Origin: Leuctra nigra
Lineage: Eukaryota; Arthropoda; Insecta; Plecoptera; Leuctridae
Direction: 5' to 3'
NCBI GenBank assembly: GCA_934045905.1
Contig: OW203769.1
Coordinates: 25,079,705-25,143,704, forward strand
Length of the DNA: 64,000 bases
Shown: piece after piece, positions 35,266 through 46,101 of the stretch
Layout of the letters: each line of letters starts with the position of its first letter
How positions within the stretch are numbered: the first letter of the stretch is position 1
Made by a program: the position numbers and the translations under genes
Notes under the pieces: generated by a model
Told to the model about the DNA's origin: nothing
The model's input: the letters and a program-made list of their open reading frames with translations, nothing else
The model's database searches: none

Positions 35266-35740
35266 AGCAAAAGAAGGTGTAAGCAAAATTTTATATTATA
35301 TTTTATTGTAAATCTCATGTCAGTTTAAAAATTAAAAACGAAATTGAATTTAAAATCGAAAAATTGTTATGAACCTTTAAAATTATTGTATATAATGTTA
35401 AAGTTAATTCATTTTGTAAGTGAAAGCAAAAGAAGGTGTAAGCAAAATGTAGTATTTTATTTTATTGTAACTCTCAGGGCTGTTTAAAAATTAAAAACGA
35501 AATTGAATTTAAAATCGAAAAATTGTTATGAACCTTTAATATTATTGAATATAATGTTAAAGTTAATTCATTTTGTAAGTGAAAGCAAAAGAAGGTGTAA
35601 GCAAAATGTTATATTATATTTTATTGTAACTCTCAGGGCTGTCTAAAAATTGAAAACGAAATTAAATTTAAAAACTAATAATTGTTATGAACCTTTAATA
35701 TTATTGTAAATAATGTTAAAGGTTATTCATTTAATTCATT
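35266..35740 (+). repeat. three tandem 160-bp repeats
   Basis: GCAAAAGAAGGTGTAAGCAA recurs at 35266, 35426 and 35585, each followed by TTTTATTGTAA, AAAATTAAAAACGAAATT-like and TTATGAACCTTTAA blocks. Copies differ by a few per cent. AT-rich satellite-like array. Confidence 0.9.
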
Positions 35741-36312
35741 TAATTGTAGATATTTGTATTCTGTTACTCCTATCAATCTGAAAATGTATAATGCCGCACA
35801 TTACTGCCATTAATCTCAAATCTGAAGGTTCCAGAAGAATAGAACACGACGTTCTTCTATTTCAAACTCGCATGATTGAAGAAAGTTAAGATTTTAAATA
35901 AACTACTTTGCTACTCAATTTTAATTTTAATCTTGAGCAGATATCAGCTACTTTAAAAATAAAATCTAATTTCTGGCTTACTGTCATGGAATATAAATGA
36001 TTTCCAATAAGCATAACGTTGGGTTTGTAAACTGGTAAAACGCCTGTATAAGATATCTAGTCGGGCGCTAGCTCGACGCTGCCAAGCACCGCTCTAATAC
36101 AACGTGCGAGCTACTACCAGACTTATACTGCAAGCGCTTCGGGCCCGATTTCGGGGTGTCAGTACGCATGCAAGCATTTAGAAATGAAAGTTGAAAACCA
36201 TGGTTATCGGGTATATTTAGCCACCTGACAACACCTAACCAAATATCAAAGTGCTGCGATCATCCCTTCGGGGTGAATTTTGGGCCTCAAACATGCAAGG
36301 ATTGACTTTCAT

Positions 36313-36353
<41 letters not shown>

Positions 36354-36697
36354 GCACGGTCAATTTGTTTGCCCCTCTCCACAGGTTGAACGGTTTGTCC
36401 TAGAGAGTTGAAATTTGGCAGAGACATAGAGTCATATTTATAGCAGTGCCCTTTGAAAGAAAATCTGAAACATTTTGACCGGAAGTGAAGTTATTACAAT
36501 TTTAAATTTTAAATATTTTAAAAGTCAAACGGGTCCATCGAGAGTTTTGAAATTTGGCAACAATAAAGACAATGTATTGCTAGACACTCCTCTTCAAGAA
36601 AAATCAATAAATTTAAACCGGAAGTGGGAAAATTATCAATATTTACGTTCCGCCCTTCTTCTTTGATACACTAAACAGCGGCTCTAATTCCCATCGG

Positions 36698-36780
36698 ACT
36701 GATAGCTCATGTTAGGAAGGCAGCTGGCTTCGACATCTGCATAACACGTTCGATTCCCGATCCCGGAAAACTTTTTTTTT
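36698..36780 (+). repeat. tRNA-like Pol III promoter segment with T run
   Basis: GATAGCTCATGTTAGGAAGG resembles an A-box region, CGTTCGATTCCC resembles a B box, and a run of T follows at 36772. The acceptor and T stems pair too poorly for a real tRNA. It is preceded by CTTCTTTGATACACTAAACAG, a box also found before the better tRNA-like segment at 37008. Confidence 0.45.
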
Positions 36781-37007
36781 CATATATTATTTTTTAATTT
36801 GTATAAGCGATGATACCTTCATGGATATATATTCAATTGAGAGGTCCAGGGATGCTGTGAAGATCATCAATAGACCGAAACATCGCAATCGCGGCACGCC
36901 AGTTGCCATCGTGAACACTGAAGATATCAGGGAATCAGGAATTGCGCACGTCGTTTTACGCTCCACCTTTCTTCTTTGATATACTACACAGGTTTATATT
37001 TCAGTGT

Positions 37008-37080
37008 GGCGAATTGGCTCGGTCACATGAGGCAAGTGACTTCGATCACGGCGTTGCCGGGTTCGATCCCCGTAACAAAC
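37008..37080 (+). repeat. tRNA-like segment with perfect B box
   Basis: GGTTCGATCCC is an exact Pol III B box inside a plausible T arm (CCGGGTTCGATCCCCG). TTGGCTCGGTCACATG resembles an A box. A T-rich tract follows. Near-identical copies lie at 37938-38016 and 41803-41881; the copy at 40861-40940 has a mutated box (TTCGATCCTTG). Confidence 0.5.
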
Positions 37081-37937
37081 GTTTAATTTTTTATCTTTTT
37101 ATTTACTTAAAAAATGTTTAACCTTCTTGTGTATATATTCAAAATGTTAATCCGAATACATTCAACGATTACATAGCTACTCTTTTTAATATTATACTCA
37201 TTGGACTCTAGTAATGATTGTCAATGTACACGTTGTACTTAAAGTTGTGCAATAAAACAATTCGTGGTCATGCTAATCAACAGAATCTTGGTGGCTCAGT
37301 TACTAAACTAGAAACCACACAAAAAAGGTTCCATTACTGGGTGCATAAGGTTGTCACAGCTTTTAATTTATCCGAATTATTTAATTATGTAAAATTCAGT
37401 TAATTAAGTAAATAGTAAAATTCAGTGAAGGCTCCATAACTAATATTCAGAGTATTAGGTGTTTACAACTTTTCATTTGTCACACTTATTTAATTATTTA
37501 AAATATAGTTAATTTGTTAATATTGGTGGCTCAACAAGAAACAAGAACAACACGAAACAAGAAACCACACAAAAAGGCTCCATTACGTGCATCCATTACG
37601 TGCATTAGGTTCTAAAATAATTTTAATTATTTTAATTATGCTAATTTGTCAATCTTGATGGCTCAGTTACGAAACAATAAACCACACAAAAAGGCTCCAT
37701 TACTAGGTATATTAGGTGCTCTTTGCTCCTAATACTCTAAGAGAGCTCTGGTGCTCTGGTACATTTTTAATAAATGAGACTACCAATGGATGCTGTGAAG
37801 ATCATCAATAGACAGAAACATCGCCATCGCGGCACGCCGGTTGCCATCGTGAACAGTGAAGATATCAGGGAAACAGGAATTGCGCACGTCGTTTTACGCT
37901 CTACCTTTCTTCTTTGATATACTACACAGGTTTAATT

Positions 37938-38016
37938 TCAGTGTGGCGAATTGGCTCGGTCACATGAGGCAAGTGACTTCGATCACGGCGTTGCCGGGTT
38001 CGATCCCCGTAACAAA
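37938..38016 (+). repeat. tRNA-like segment, second subrepeat of block 1
   Basis: Same B box GGTTCGATCCC (about 37997-38007) and A-like box as at 37008, followed by TTTTATTTTTTT. Confidence 0.5.
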
Positions 38017-39912
38017 TGTTTTATTTTTTTATCTTTTTCTTTACTTAAAAAATGTTTAACCTTCTTGTGTATATATTCAAAATGTTAATCCGAATACATT
38101 CAACGATTACATAGCAACTCTTTTTAATATTATACTCATTGGACTCTAATAATGATTGTCAATGTACACGTTGTACGTAAAGTTGTGCAATAAAACAATT
38201 CGTGGTCATGCTAATCAACAGAATCTTGGTGGCCTCAGTTACTAAACTAGAAACCACACAAAAAATGCTCCATTACTGGGTGCATAAGGTTGTCACAGCT
38301 TTTAATTTATCCGAATTATTTAATTATGTAAAATTCAGGTAATTTAGTAAATAGTAAAATTCAGTAAAGGCTCCATTACTAATATTCAGTGTATTACGTG
38401 TTTACAACTTTTCATTTGTCACACTTATATATTATTTAAGATAGAGTTAATTTGTCAATATTGGTGGCTCAACAAGAAACAAGAACAACACGAAACAAGA
38501 AACCACACAAAAAGGCTCCATTACGTGCATCCATTACGTGATCACAACTTTAAGTTTCTAAAATAAATTTAATTATTTTAATTATGCAAATTTGTCGATC
38601 TTGATGGTTCAGATACGAAACAAGAAACCACACAAAATGGCTCCATTACTAGGTTTATTAGGTGTTTACAACTTAGTAAAAATTATTTCATTATTTCAGA
38701 TGTTGTAATCTGTCAATCTTAGAAGCTCGGTTACAATAAACAAGAAACCACACTAAATGGTCCATGATAATTAATGGAAATCTGTGGGTATGAGAGATTT
38801 AAATTTCATTTCATCATCCAACAATGCTTACGTTAAAAAGTTAGAATAATAAAACGCTTTTAAATTGTCATGATTTATTTCCAAACTGTGAGTCAAAGTC
38901 TCATCAAGTGACATTGTTTAATGGAAATAAATGAAACTGAAACTGATGTTCCTCCTAATCTGACACTAATAAAATAAACATTGGTTTTGATGCGAACGTT
39001 ATATACGAAAGTGGTCTGGCTTGTTTACATCGGCAATACAATAATATTCTTCAAGTATCTAGGCAATAGCACGAAGTTGTTTCCTGGTTTGAAAATATGA
39101 AAATATTATCTTCCACAGCAACATCACAAAACAATATAATAATCACTAAATAAGATCAGTGGACTAATTAAAATGCAAGCTCGATAACTGTTTACAAGTA
39201 CCTATAGAAGAAGACAACAATACTAAATGGACATCGATCGTATTTGCCATGAACAAACAAATGTAAACATTAAGTTGACCTGACAGGGAGAGGCAGAGAG
39301 GTGGAGATGCCAGGTATAGGCCGGCCCATGCTATCCGTGTACATAGGCGAGTAAGGCGGGTAGCGTAAATTTCATCACCTGTCATACTCCTTCCCACCAG
39401 CACTATAAACACCAGGTGGCTCAGCTAGTTAATCTTAACTAAGTTCCTTTTAAGTTACATTGCCTTCCAAAAACCATCCGGATTTTATTTAAAATGTGTT
39501 GTAAACATCTGTAAGCCTGCACGCTTTACCAATTGAGTTTATACTTCGGAACTTTGACATAAAAGAGTGAACATGGGAGAATTTAAAAATGAGGAAACGC
39601 ATTTGCAATCATCTTTCGTGTACCTTTCAGTTTACCTAGTGGCGACAAATACGCGTTTTACGAGATGAACGCACAAATTCCGGTTTACACCGGAACAATA
39701 CACCTACAATTTACGTTATTCACATGACTCAAAGCTGTGAACTTTTAACAAATTATAATTTGATATAACTCAAATTCAACCAAAAGAAATGGACCCTTTC
39801 GTTATACTAACTTCGGAACTATTGAAATAAAAACAGAAAACTTTAGACAAGAAGTGACGTTGTTGGCGTTAACTGTAATGATAGGTAACACTTAATGATC
39901 AGTGAAAGCTGC

Positions 39913-40171
39913 TATCTAGTCGGGCGCTAGCTCGACGCTGCCAAGCACCGCTCTAATACAACGTGCGAGCTACAACCAGACTTATACTGCAAGCGCTTCG
40001 GGCCCGATTTCGGGGTGTCAGTACGCATGCAAGCATTTAGAAATGAAAGTTGAAAACCATGGTTATCGGGTATATTTAGCCACCTGACAACACCTAACCA
40101 AATATCAAAGTGCTGCGATCATCCCTTCGGGGTGAATTTTGGGCCTCAAACATGCAAGGATTGACTTTCAT

Positions 40172-40212
<41 letters not shown>

Positions 40213-43200
40213 GCACGGTCAATTTGTTTGCCCCTCTCCACAGGTTGAACGGTTTGTCCTAGAGAGTTGAAATTTGGCAGAGACATAGAGTCATATTTAT
40301 AGCAGTGCCCTTTGAAAGAAAATCTGAAACATTTTGACCGGAAGTGAAGTTATTACAATTTTAAATTTTAAATATTTTTAAAGTCAAACGGGTCCATCGA
40401 GAGTTTTGAAATTTGGCAACAATAAAGACAATGTATTGCTAGACACTCCACTTCAAGAAAAATCAATAAATTTAAACCGGAAGTGGGAAAATTATCAATA
40501 TTTACGTTCCGCCCTTCTTCTTTGATACACTAAACAGCGGCTCTAATTCCCATCGGACTGATAGCTCATGTTAGGAAGGCAGCTGGCTTCGACATCTGCA
40601 TAACACGTTCGATTCCCGATCCCGGAAAACTTTTTTTTTCATATATTATTTTTTAATTTGTATAAGCGATGATACCTTCATGGATATATATTCAAATGAG
40701 AGGTCCAGGGATGCTGTGAAGATCATCAATAGACCGAAACATCGCAATCGCGGCACGCCAGTTGCCATCGTGAACACTGAAGATATCAGGGAATCAGGAA
40801 TTGCGCACGTCGTTTTACGCTCCACCTTTCTTCTTTGATATACTACACAGGTTTATATTTCAGTGTGGCGAATTGGCTCGGTCACATGAGGCAAGTGACT
40901 TCGATCACGGCGTTGCCGGGTTCGATCCTTGTAACAAACGTTTTATTTTTTATCTTTTTATTTACTTAAAAAATGTTTAACCTTCTTGTGTATATATTCA
41001 AAATGTTAATCCGAATACATTCAACGATTACATAGCTACTCTTTTTAATATTATACTCATTGGACTCTAGTAATGATTGTCAATGTACACGTTGTACGTA
41101 AAGTTGTGCAATAAAACAATTCGTGGTCATGCTAATCAACAGAATCTTGGTGGCTCAGTTACTAAACTAGAAACCACACAAAAAAGGTTCCATTACTGGG
41201 TGCATAAGGTTGTCACAGCTTTTAATTTATCCGAATTATTTAATTATGTAAAATTCAGTTAATTAAGTAAATAGTAAAATTCAGTGAAAGCTCCATAACT
41301 AATATTCAGAGTATTAGGTGTTTACAACTTTTCATTTGTCACACTTATTTAATTATTTAAAATAGAGTTAATTTGTCAATATTGGTGGCTCAACAAGAAA
41401 CAAGAACAACACGAAACAAGAAACCACACAAAAAGGCTCCATTACGTGCATCCATTACGTGCATTAGGTTCTAAAATTAATTTAATTATTTTAATTATGC
41501 TAATTTGTCAATCTTGATGACTCAGTTACGAAACAATAAACCACACAAAAAGGCTCCATTACTAGGTATATTAGGTGCTCTTTGCTCCTAATACTCTAAG
41601 AGACTAATGCTCTGGTGCTCTGGTAAATTTTTAATAAATGAGACTACCAATGGATGCTGTGAAGATCATCAATAGACAGAAACATCGCCATCGCGGCACG
41701 CCGGTTGCCATCGTGAACAGTGAAGATATCAGGGAAACAGGAATTGCGCACGTCGTTTTACGCTCTACCTTTCTTCTTTGATATACTACACAGGTTTAAT
41801 TTCAGTGTGGCGAATTGGCTCGGTCACATGAGGCAAGTGACTTCGATCACGGCGTTGCCGGGTTCGATCCCCGTAACAAATGTTTTATATTTTTATCTTT
41901 TTCTTTACTTAAAAAATGTTTAACCTTCTTGTGTATATATTCAAAATGTTAATCCGAATACATTCAACGATTACATAGCAACTCTTTTTAATATTATACT
42001 CATTGGACTCTAATAATGATTGTCAATGTACACGTTGTACGTAAAGTTGTGCAATAAAACAATTCGTGGTCATGCTAATCAACAGAATCTTGGTGGCTCA
42101 GTTACTAAACTAGAAACCACACAAAAAAGGCTCCATTACTGGGTGCATAAGGTTGTCACAGCTTTTTATTTATCCGAATTATTTAATTATGTAAAATTCA
42201 GGTAATTTAGTAAATAGTAAAATTCAGTAAAGGCTCCATTACTAATATTCAGTGTATTACGTGTTTACAACTTTTCATTTGTCACACTTATATATTATTT
42301 AAGATAGAGTTAATTTGTCAATATTGGTGGCTCAACAAGAAACAAGAACAACACGAAACAAGAAACCACACAAAAAGGCTCCATTACGTGCATCCATTAC
42401 GTGATCACAACTTTAAGTTTCTAAAATAAATTTAATTATTTTAATTATGCAAATTTGTCGATCTTGATGGTTCAGATACGAAACAAGAAACCACACAAAA
42501 TGGCTCCATTACTAGGTTTATTAGGTGTTTACAACTTAGTAAAAATTATTTCATTATTTCAGATGTTGTAATCTGTCAATCTTAGAAGCTCGGTTACAAT
42601 AAACAAGAAACCACACTAAATGGTCCATGATAATTAATGGAAATCTGTGGGTATGAGAGATTTAAATTTCATTTCATCATCCAACAATGCTTACGTTAAA
42701 AAGTTAGAATAATAAAACGCTTTTAAATTGTCATGATTTATTTCCAAACTGTGAGTCAAAGTCTCATCAAGTGACATTGTTTAATGGAAATAAATGAAAC
42801 TGAAACTGATGTTCCTCCTAATCTGACACTAATAAAATAAACATTGGTTTTGATGCGAACGTTATATACGAAAGTGGTCTGGCTTGTTTACATCGGCAAT
42901 ACAATAATATTCTTCAAGTATCTAGGCAATAGCACGAAGTTGTTTCCTGGTTTGAAAATATGAAAATATTATCTTCCACAGCAACATCACAAAACAATAT
43001 AATAATCACTAAATAAGATCAGTGGACTAATTAAAATGCAAGCTCGATAACTGTTTACAAGTACCTATAGAAGAAGACAACAATACTAAATGGACATCGA
43101 TCGTATTTGCCATGAACAAACAAATGTAAACATTAAGTTGACCTGACAGGGAGGGGCAGAGAGGTGGAGATGCCAGGTATAGGCCGGCCCATGCTATCCG

Positions 43201-43780
43201 TGTACATACATAGGCGAGTAAGGCGGGTAGCGTAAATTTCATCACCCGTCATACTCCTTCCCACCAGCACTATAAACACCAGGTGGCTCAGCTAGTTAAT
43301 CTTAACTAAGTTCCTTTTAATTTACATTGCCTTCCAAAAACCATCCGGATTTTATTTAAAATGTGTTGTAAACATCTGTAAGCCTGCACGCTTTACCAAT
43401 TGAGTTTATACTTCGGAACTTTGACATAAAAGAGTGAACATGGGAGAATTTAAAAATGAGGAAACGCATTTGCAATCATCTTTCGTGTACCTTTCAGTTT
43501 ACCTAGTGGCGACAAATACGCGTTTTACGAGATGAACGCACAAATTCCGGTTTACACCGGAACAATACACATACGATTTACGTTATTCACATGACTCAAA
43601 GCTGTGAACTTTTAACAAATTATAATTTGATATAACTCAAATTCAACCAAAAGAAATGGACCCTTTCGTTATACTAACTTCGGAACTATTGAAATAAAAA
43701 CAGAAAACTTTAGACAAGAAGTGACGTTGTTGGCGTTAACTGTAATGATAGGTAACACTTAATGATCAGTGAAAGCTGCT
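39913..43780. repeat. 3.86-kb tandem block, copy 2
   Basis: Head-to-tail copy of 36054-39912, almost identical over its length with scattered single-base changes and small indels (e.g. an extra TACA near 43203). It contains the same TTAG run (40172-40212), CCGGAAGTG modules, tRNA-like segments (40557, 40861, 41803) and two 0.94-kb subrepeats (from about 40711 and 41650). Near-identity means either a very recent duplication or an assembly duplicate. Confidence 0.85.
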
Positions 43781-43823
43781 ATAAACTTATACCCCATATG
43801 ACATGTTGTACAAAAACAAAAAC

Positions 43824-44514
43824 TTGTAAAAAGAACTGCCAAGCACCTTCCCACTTAAAACCATTGAGATCTAAAAGAAGGGCCAAGCAATAATATATTG
43901 TTTAAACATTTTCGCACTTAAAATTCGTGAAATCATTTCGCCCAGTTACTGCCGCCAAGCACAACACTAAAAACCTAATGTTGTGTCCAAATTTGAAGAA
44001 TACAATCTAAGTGAACCATCATTGTAAACTTTAACAAAATTATAAAAAATAAAAATGACTTAAAGTAAATTTAAAATCGAAATTAAAAAAATTAAAAATA
44101 AAGCTTGGCGCATTGAATTTGCACCGACCATATTGTAGACTTCCTCTATCTTCTTCCTACTTTCTGTCTTTCTTCGGCTCTTTTATCGTCATCTTCTTTC
44201 TTATGTTGCCTTCTTCTTGACACAATGCGCCTAGCTTTATTTTTAATTTTTTTAATTTCGATTTTAAATTTACTTTAAGTCATTTTTATTTTTTATAATT
44301 TTGTTAAAGTTTACAATGATGGTTCACTTAGATTGTATTCTTCAAATTTGGACACAACATTAGGTTTTTAGTGTTGTGCTTGGCGGCAGTAACTGGGCGA
44401 AATGATTTCACGAATTTTAAGTGCGAAAATGTTTAAACAATATATTATTGCTTGGCCCTTCTTTTAGATCTCAATGGTTTTAAGTGGGAAGGTGCTTGGC
44501 AGTTTTTTTTACAA
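43824..44514. repeat. large palindrome C1 (about 0.3-kb arms)
   Basis: The left arm begins TTGTAAAAAGAACTGCCAAG and runs past AAGCTTGGCGCATTG; the right arm returns from about 44215 to CTTGGCAGTTTTTTTTACAA. The spacer (about 44122-44217) is C/T-rich. GCCAAGCACC, GGGCCAAGCAAT, GCCGCCAAGCAC and CTTGGCGCATTG boxes mirror the GCCAAG...CTTGGCGCATCG layout of the foldbacks of elements A and B. Confidence 0.85.
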
Positions 44515-44539
44515 TAAACTTATACCCCATATGACATGT

Positions 44540-45268
44540 TGTACAAAAACAAAAACTTGTAAAAAAAAAACTGCCAAGCACCTTCCCACTTAAAACAATT
44601 GAGATCTAAAAGAAGGGCCAAGCAATAATATATTGTTTAAACATTTTCGCACTTAAAATTCGTGAAATCATTTCGCCCAGTTACTGCCGCCAAGCACAAC
44701 ACTAAAAACCTAATGTTGTGTCCAAATTTGAAGAATACAATCTAAGTGAACCATCATTGTAAATTTAACAAAATTATAAAAATTAAAAACGACTTCAAAA
44801 TAAATTTAAAATTGAAATTAAAAAAAATTTAAAATAAAGCTTGGCGCATTGAATTTGCACCGACCATATTGTAGACTTCCTCTATCTTCTTCCTACTTTC
44901 TGTCTTTCTTCGGCTCCTTTATCGTCATCTTCTTTCTTATGTTGCCTTCTTCTTGACACAATGCGCCTAGCTTTATTTTTATTTTTTTTAATTTCAATTT
45001 TAAATTTATTTTGAAGTCGTTTTTAATTTTTATAATTTTGTTAAATTTACAATGATGGTTCACTTAGATTGTATTCTTCAAATTTGGACACAACATTAGG
45101 TTTTTAGTGTTGTGCTTGGCGGCAGTAACTGGGCGAAATGATTTCACGAATTTTAAGTGCGAAAATGTTTAAACAATATATTATTGCTTGGCCCTTCTTT
45201 TAGATCTCAATTGTTTTAAGTAGGAAGGTGCTTGGCAGTTTTTTTTTACAAGTTTTTGTTTTTGTACA
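44540..45268. repeat. large palindrome C2, tandem copy of C1
   Basis: The sequence AAACTTATACCCCATATGAC that precedes C1 (43783) recurs at 44516, an offset of 733, and the whole palindrome is repeated with few changes. The right arm ends AAGTTTTTGTTTTTGTACA near 45268. Confidence 0.85.
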
Positions 45269-45779
45269 TTAGGTATATCATATTTTTACAAAAGAAGAAG
45301 AATTTCTCCTGATCGAGATTTTGGACAATTGCCCTCTTCAGTGACAATTGGAACATAATAGTATTGGCAAATAAATCAATTATAAGATAAAGATATTCTA
45401 AATACATTTTATTTTAGAAACTTCAAACATATTTTTTAAGTAATGAAACTTGAGTACAAATTATATTTCAATGTAGTACCTAGTTTGATTTTATTTTTGA
45501 ATTTGTCTACTCTCTAGTTCCTATAATGAGGCAAATATTTTAACAAATGTATATTAAATCTTGAAACTATCTTACGTCGAAACGTCAGCGTATTGTTCTC
45601 ATCTAATCCTAAAGTGGCAATGATCGCGACATCTGCTAGAGAACGGAAGACTTTCAATACACATTAGTTCTCTTCATGTAACTAGATGGCGCTGCTAGTA
45701 AAATTCACTATTTGCATTGCGAAGTAATATAACCGACTGACACTCACAGGTCGCAATTTCTGTTTTCGCATAGACGGCA

Positions 45780-45985
45780 TCCACAGGGAGCGGCAAGGGA
45801 GGCGCTTGCCCCCCCCCCCCCCCCCTAATGTCAGGAAACATACACATTTTCTGGGGTTTTACGTATAGTTTCATTTTGTTACCAAAAAACTAAAGAAATT
45901 TGATTTCAAAGTGTCAAAAAACAAAAAATGCCCTGCGGGGCTGGTTTAAACATGTATCCCACCACCCCAAAGTGCAATATTTAAA
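45780..45985 (+). repeat. dispersed repeat D, copy 2, left half (split by the LINE)
   Basis: Contains a C run (45809-45825), GTTTTACGTATAG, AATGCCCTGCGGGGC and CCACCACCCCAAAGTG in the same order as 23743-24050. The match stops where the LINE poly-A (as T) begins and resumes at about 50880. Confidence 0.7.
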
Positions 45986-46101
45986 TTTTTTTTTTTTTTA
46001 TTTCCAAACCCTGGTTCCAAATATTATTTGGGTCAGGGGGTAAGACAATTCATAAATTACATTACATAATTACATTCACTGCCTAACCAAACATACTAAG
46101 G

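Larger units (their letters stand above)
36054..39912. repeat. 3.86-kb tandem block, copy 1
   Basis: Begins TATCTAGTCGGGCGCTAGCT then CGACGCTGCCAAGCACCGCT, which aligns with the CTAG-hairpin-GCCAAG end of element A. Contents in order: a TTAG tetranucleotide run (36313-36353); two modules of 'GAACGGTTTGTCC...GAAATTTGGCA' followed by GACCGGAAGTGAAG or AACCGGAAGTGGG; a tRNA-like segment; two 939-bp subrepeats (36852-37790 and 37791-38729), each with another tRNA-like segment and degenerate 'GAAACCACACAAAAAGGCTCCATTAC'-type short repeats; then about 1.2 kb of unique sequence. Short open frames of 61-82 codons recur in it but show no domain. Confidence 0.85.

Noticed and set aside
35266..35740. 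Three regularly spaced repeats as a CRISPR array
   Set aside because: The whole 160-bp unit is repeated with no short repeat/unique spacer pattern, and the DNA is eukaryotic; it is a tandem satellite.
36313..36353. TTAG tetranucleotide run as an interstitial telomere
   Set aside because: The insect telomere unit is TTAGG; here the unit is TTAG without the second G, so it is an ordinary microsatellite inside the tandem block.
37008..37080. Functional tRNA gene
   Set aside because: The B box and T arm are good, but no full cloverleaf with a paired acceptor stem could be drawn, and it lies inside a duplicated repeat; kept only as a tRNA-like segment.
37218..42205. Repeated 61-67-codon open frames in the 3.86-kb blocks (MSMYTLY..., MKISGKQELRTS...)
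   Set aside because: They recur only because the DNA is duplicated, cross tRNA-like and short-repeat segments, and show no domain or codon bias; treated as repeat sequence.
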